Of a stretch of 15,208 bases of DNA, positions 14,292 through 15,208 are shown piece by piece. A program made the translations under genes and the position numbers. The stretch is from Syntrophaceae bacterium (GTDB lineage: Bacteria > Desulfobacterota > Syntrophia > Syntrophales > UBA2210). Positions within the stretch are counted from its first letter, which is position 1. Every line of letters starts with the position of its first letter. Where the stretch lies: the NCBI GenBank assembly GCA_030619435.1, contig JAUXBI010000009.1, positions 1 to 15,208 on the forward strand, read 5' to 3'. The notes under the pieces were generated by a model that ran no database searches, had not been told where the DNA came from, and saw only the letters and a list, made by a program, of their open reading frames with translations.

Positions 14292-14740
14292 AAATGGGTG
14301 CAAAAATCAAAATAGGAATAATCATCTGTGATCGATACCGCAGATGCGCGGGCGGAAAATGTTTCCGATCACTGCGAAACAGGGAGGGAGCGTTCAACCG
14401 GTACAAGGAGATGGAAATTGAAGCTGTCGGCTACACAACCTGCGATGGATGTCCCGGGGGCAACATCGAATATGCCGTGGATGAAATGACGAGAAACGGG
14501 GCAAGAGTGATACACCTTGCCACCGGGCTGATTGTGGGATATCCACCATGTCCTTATATCACCTATTTTCATGATTTTATCGAAAAGAAATACGGGATTG
14601 AAGTAGTCTATGGCACCCATCCCATACCGCAAAAATACCTTACCATGCACGAAAAATTGGGGACATGGAATGAGCCTGAGTGGAAAGAGATTATACAGCC
14701 GACATTAGTAGATGAAGAAATTCGTTTATCCTATGATTAA
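14288..14740 (+). CDS. CGGC-domain, Cys-rich putative metal-binding protein
   Basis: A 150-residue protein resembling the CGGC domain family, small proteins suggested to bind metal. It begins with a beta-strand KIGIIICDRYRRCAGGKC, giving Cys14, Cys20 and Cys25. The signature region GYTTCDGCPGGN carries Cys52 and Cys55, where the family consensus CGGC is CDGC here. VIHLATGLIVGYPPCPY supplies Cys88. HPIPQKY near the C-terminus is also typical. The ATG overlaps the flavin oxidoreductase stop (ATGA), with GAGGAGG just upstream. A second in-frame ATG at 14294 is a possible alternative start. The family has no established activity; pairing with a flavin enzyme suggests a redox or metal-handling role. 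Confidence 0.8.
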   Translation: MKMGAKIKIGIIICDRYRRCAGGKCFRSLRNREGAFNRYKEMEIEAVGYTTCDGCPGGNIEYAVDEMTRNGARVIHLATGLIVGYPPCPYITYFHDFIEKKYGIEVVYGTHPIPQKYLTMHEKLGTWNEPEWKEIIQPTLVDEEIRLSYD

Positions 14741-15137
14741 TGAATCCTGGTTTTCTCAAGACATCAGGTTCACCAACCAGGCCTTCGACAGTCATTCGTT
14801 CATTGTATATCAGTTCACCACCACGGGCCAGTGATGCCGGACTCTTCTGTCTCTGTTAAGGGTTGCAACATGTAACGAGATAGTAGTATTATCCAGCAGA
14901 CAATATCGAATCATTCGATACTCGTTTCTTTCTCTTTACCACTCGGTATATACACGGAAGGACTCTCATGTTCGGACTGAGTGCAGCACTCAAGGCGGTT
15001 CGATTCGTATGGTGTAGGTTCTGACTTGCTTTGCCAGGTTTCCTTCATTAAACCGGATAAATTTTTCTATATCAGATTCATCCGGTATTTGTACTTCTAC
15101 CGCATATATGCCGGTAAAGTGATGTGAAAGGGATCCC
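14741..15137. other. Intergenic region with three inverted repeats, no convincing gene
   Basis: About 400 bp without a supported gene. CCTGGTT (14746-14752) with AACCAGG (14775-14781) lies just after the CGGC gene stop and may form part of a terminator. TATCGAA/TTCGATA (14904-14920) has a three-base loop. TGAGTGC/GCACTCA (14978-14992) is a near-perfect palindrome with a one-base centre. A 49-codon minus-strand frame (14990-15139) is open but lacks a ribosome site. Confidence 0.45.
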
Positions 15138-15208
15138 ATGAAAAGATCTGTCATCATCTCTTTTTTTATCCTTGTATTTGCCGCAGCGCCTGTTCATGGC
15201 TTCAAACA
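15138..15208 (+). CDS. N-terminus of a secreted protein, truncated by window edge
   Basis: ATG at 15138 follows an AAAGGG ribosome site about seven bases upstream and starts MKRSVIISFFILVFAAAPVH, then GFK: two basic residues, a hydrophobic core of about 12 residues and a likely signal-peptidase site after Val-His-Gly. Only about 23 codons are in the window, so the mature protein cannot be identified. It is the next gene on the plus strand, about 400 bp after the CGGC gene, so probably a separate transcription unit. Confidence 0.65.
   Translation, partial: MKRSVIISFFILVFAAAPVHGFK

Noticed and set aside
14978..14992. CIRCE heat-shock operator
   Set aside because: The half-sites GAGTGC and GCACTC are in the reverse order and one base apart, unlike the CIRCE layout with a nine-base spacer.
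14990..15139. 49-codon minus-strand frame (MGSLSHHF... ending RTYTIRIEPP)
   Set aside because: The end faintly recalls the start of HicB-type antitoxins, but there is no ribosome site, it is very short, and its ATG overlaps that of the better supported plus-strand secreted protein.
1..15208. tRNA, rRNA or CRISPR array
   Set aside because: No cloverleaf-like, rRNA-like or regularly spaced long-repeat sequence was seen by eye; a covariance-model scan was not possible here.

Overview
This 15.2 kb window carries compact chromosomal genes and looks like an anaerobic, syntrophic or metal-/sulfate-reducing deltaproteobacterium (Desulfobacterota, possibly Syntrophales-like). That placement is an inference from gene content and was not tested by a search. 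It rests on the acyl-CoA synthetase and enoyl-CoA hydratase, the efp-epmA pair, a Geobacter-like pilin N-terminus behind a sigma-54 promoter, a GSU3473-like small protein, a B12-type radical SAM protein, and an old-yellow-enzyme gene overlapping a CGGC-domain gene.

Layout. 1-467: 3' end of a long-chain acyl-CoA synthetase (+). 472-2033: epmA and efp (-), separated only by a seven-base tandem repeat. 2362-3159: enoyl-CoA hydratase/isomerase family gene (+), preceded by a possible 68-codon leader ORF. 3232-5952: metallo-beta-lactamase-fold hydrolase, purC and dnaJ, all on the minus strand. 6075-6440: a type IV pilin-like gene (-). 6783-6992: small GSU3473-like gene (+). 7010-9898: fmt, rsmB and an HD-domain gene (-), apparently one operon. 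10152-10394: the end of a decayed mobile element. 10400-11920: radical SAM protein (+). 12067-13038: lipoprotein alpha/beta hydrolase (-). 13182-14740: OYE-type flavin oxidoreductase and CGGC-domain protein (+), overlapping by 4 bp. 15138-end: start of a secreted protein (+).

Working together. efp and epmA form a substrate/modifier pair for translation of polyproline stretches. fmt and rsmB are translation housekeeping. The flavin oxidoreductase and Cys-rich CGGC protein are translationally coupled and probably act in one redox or metal-linked process.

Most interesting point. The pilin frame meets an in-frame TGA at codon 68 and then stays open in the same frame for 53 more pilin-like codons. 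The TGA creates a Cys-Ser-Ala-UGA (CXXU) arrangement, a possible bacterial SECIS hairpin with a G-starting apical loop lies 24 nt downstream, and the gene has a strong sigma-54 promoter. Three readings compete: a selenocysteine-containing pilin, a short geopilin-like protein ending at the TGA, or a recent nonsense mutation or sequencing error.
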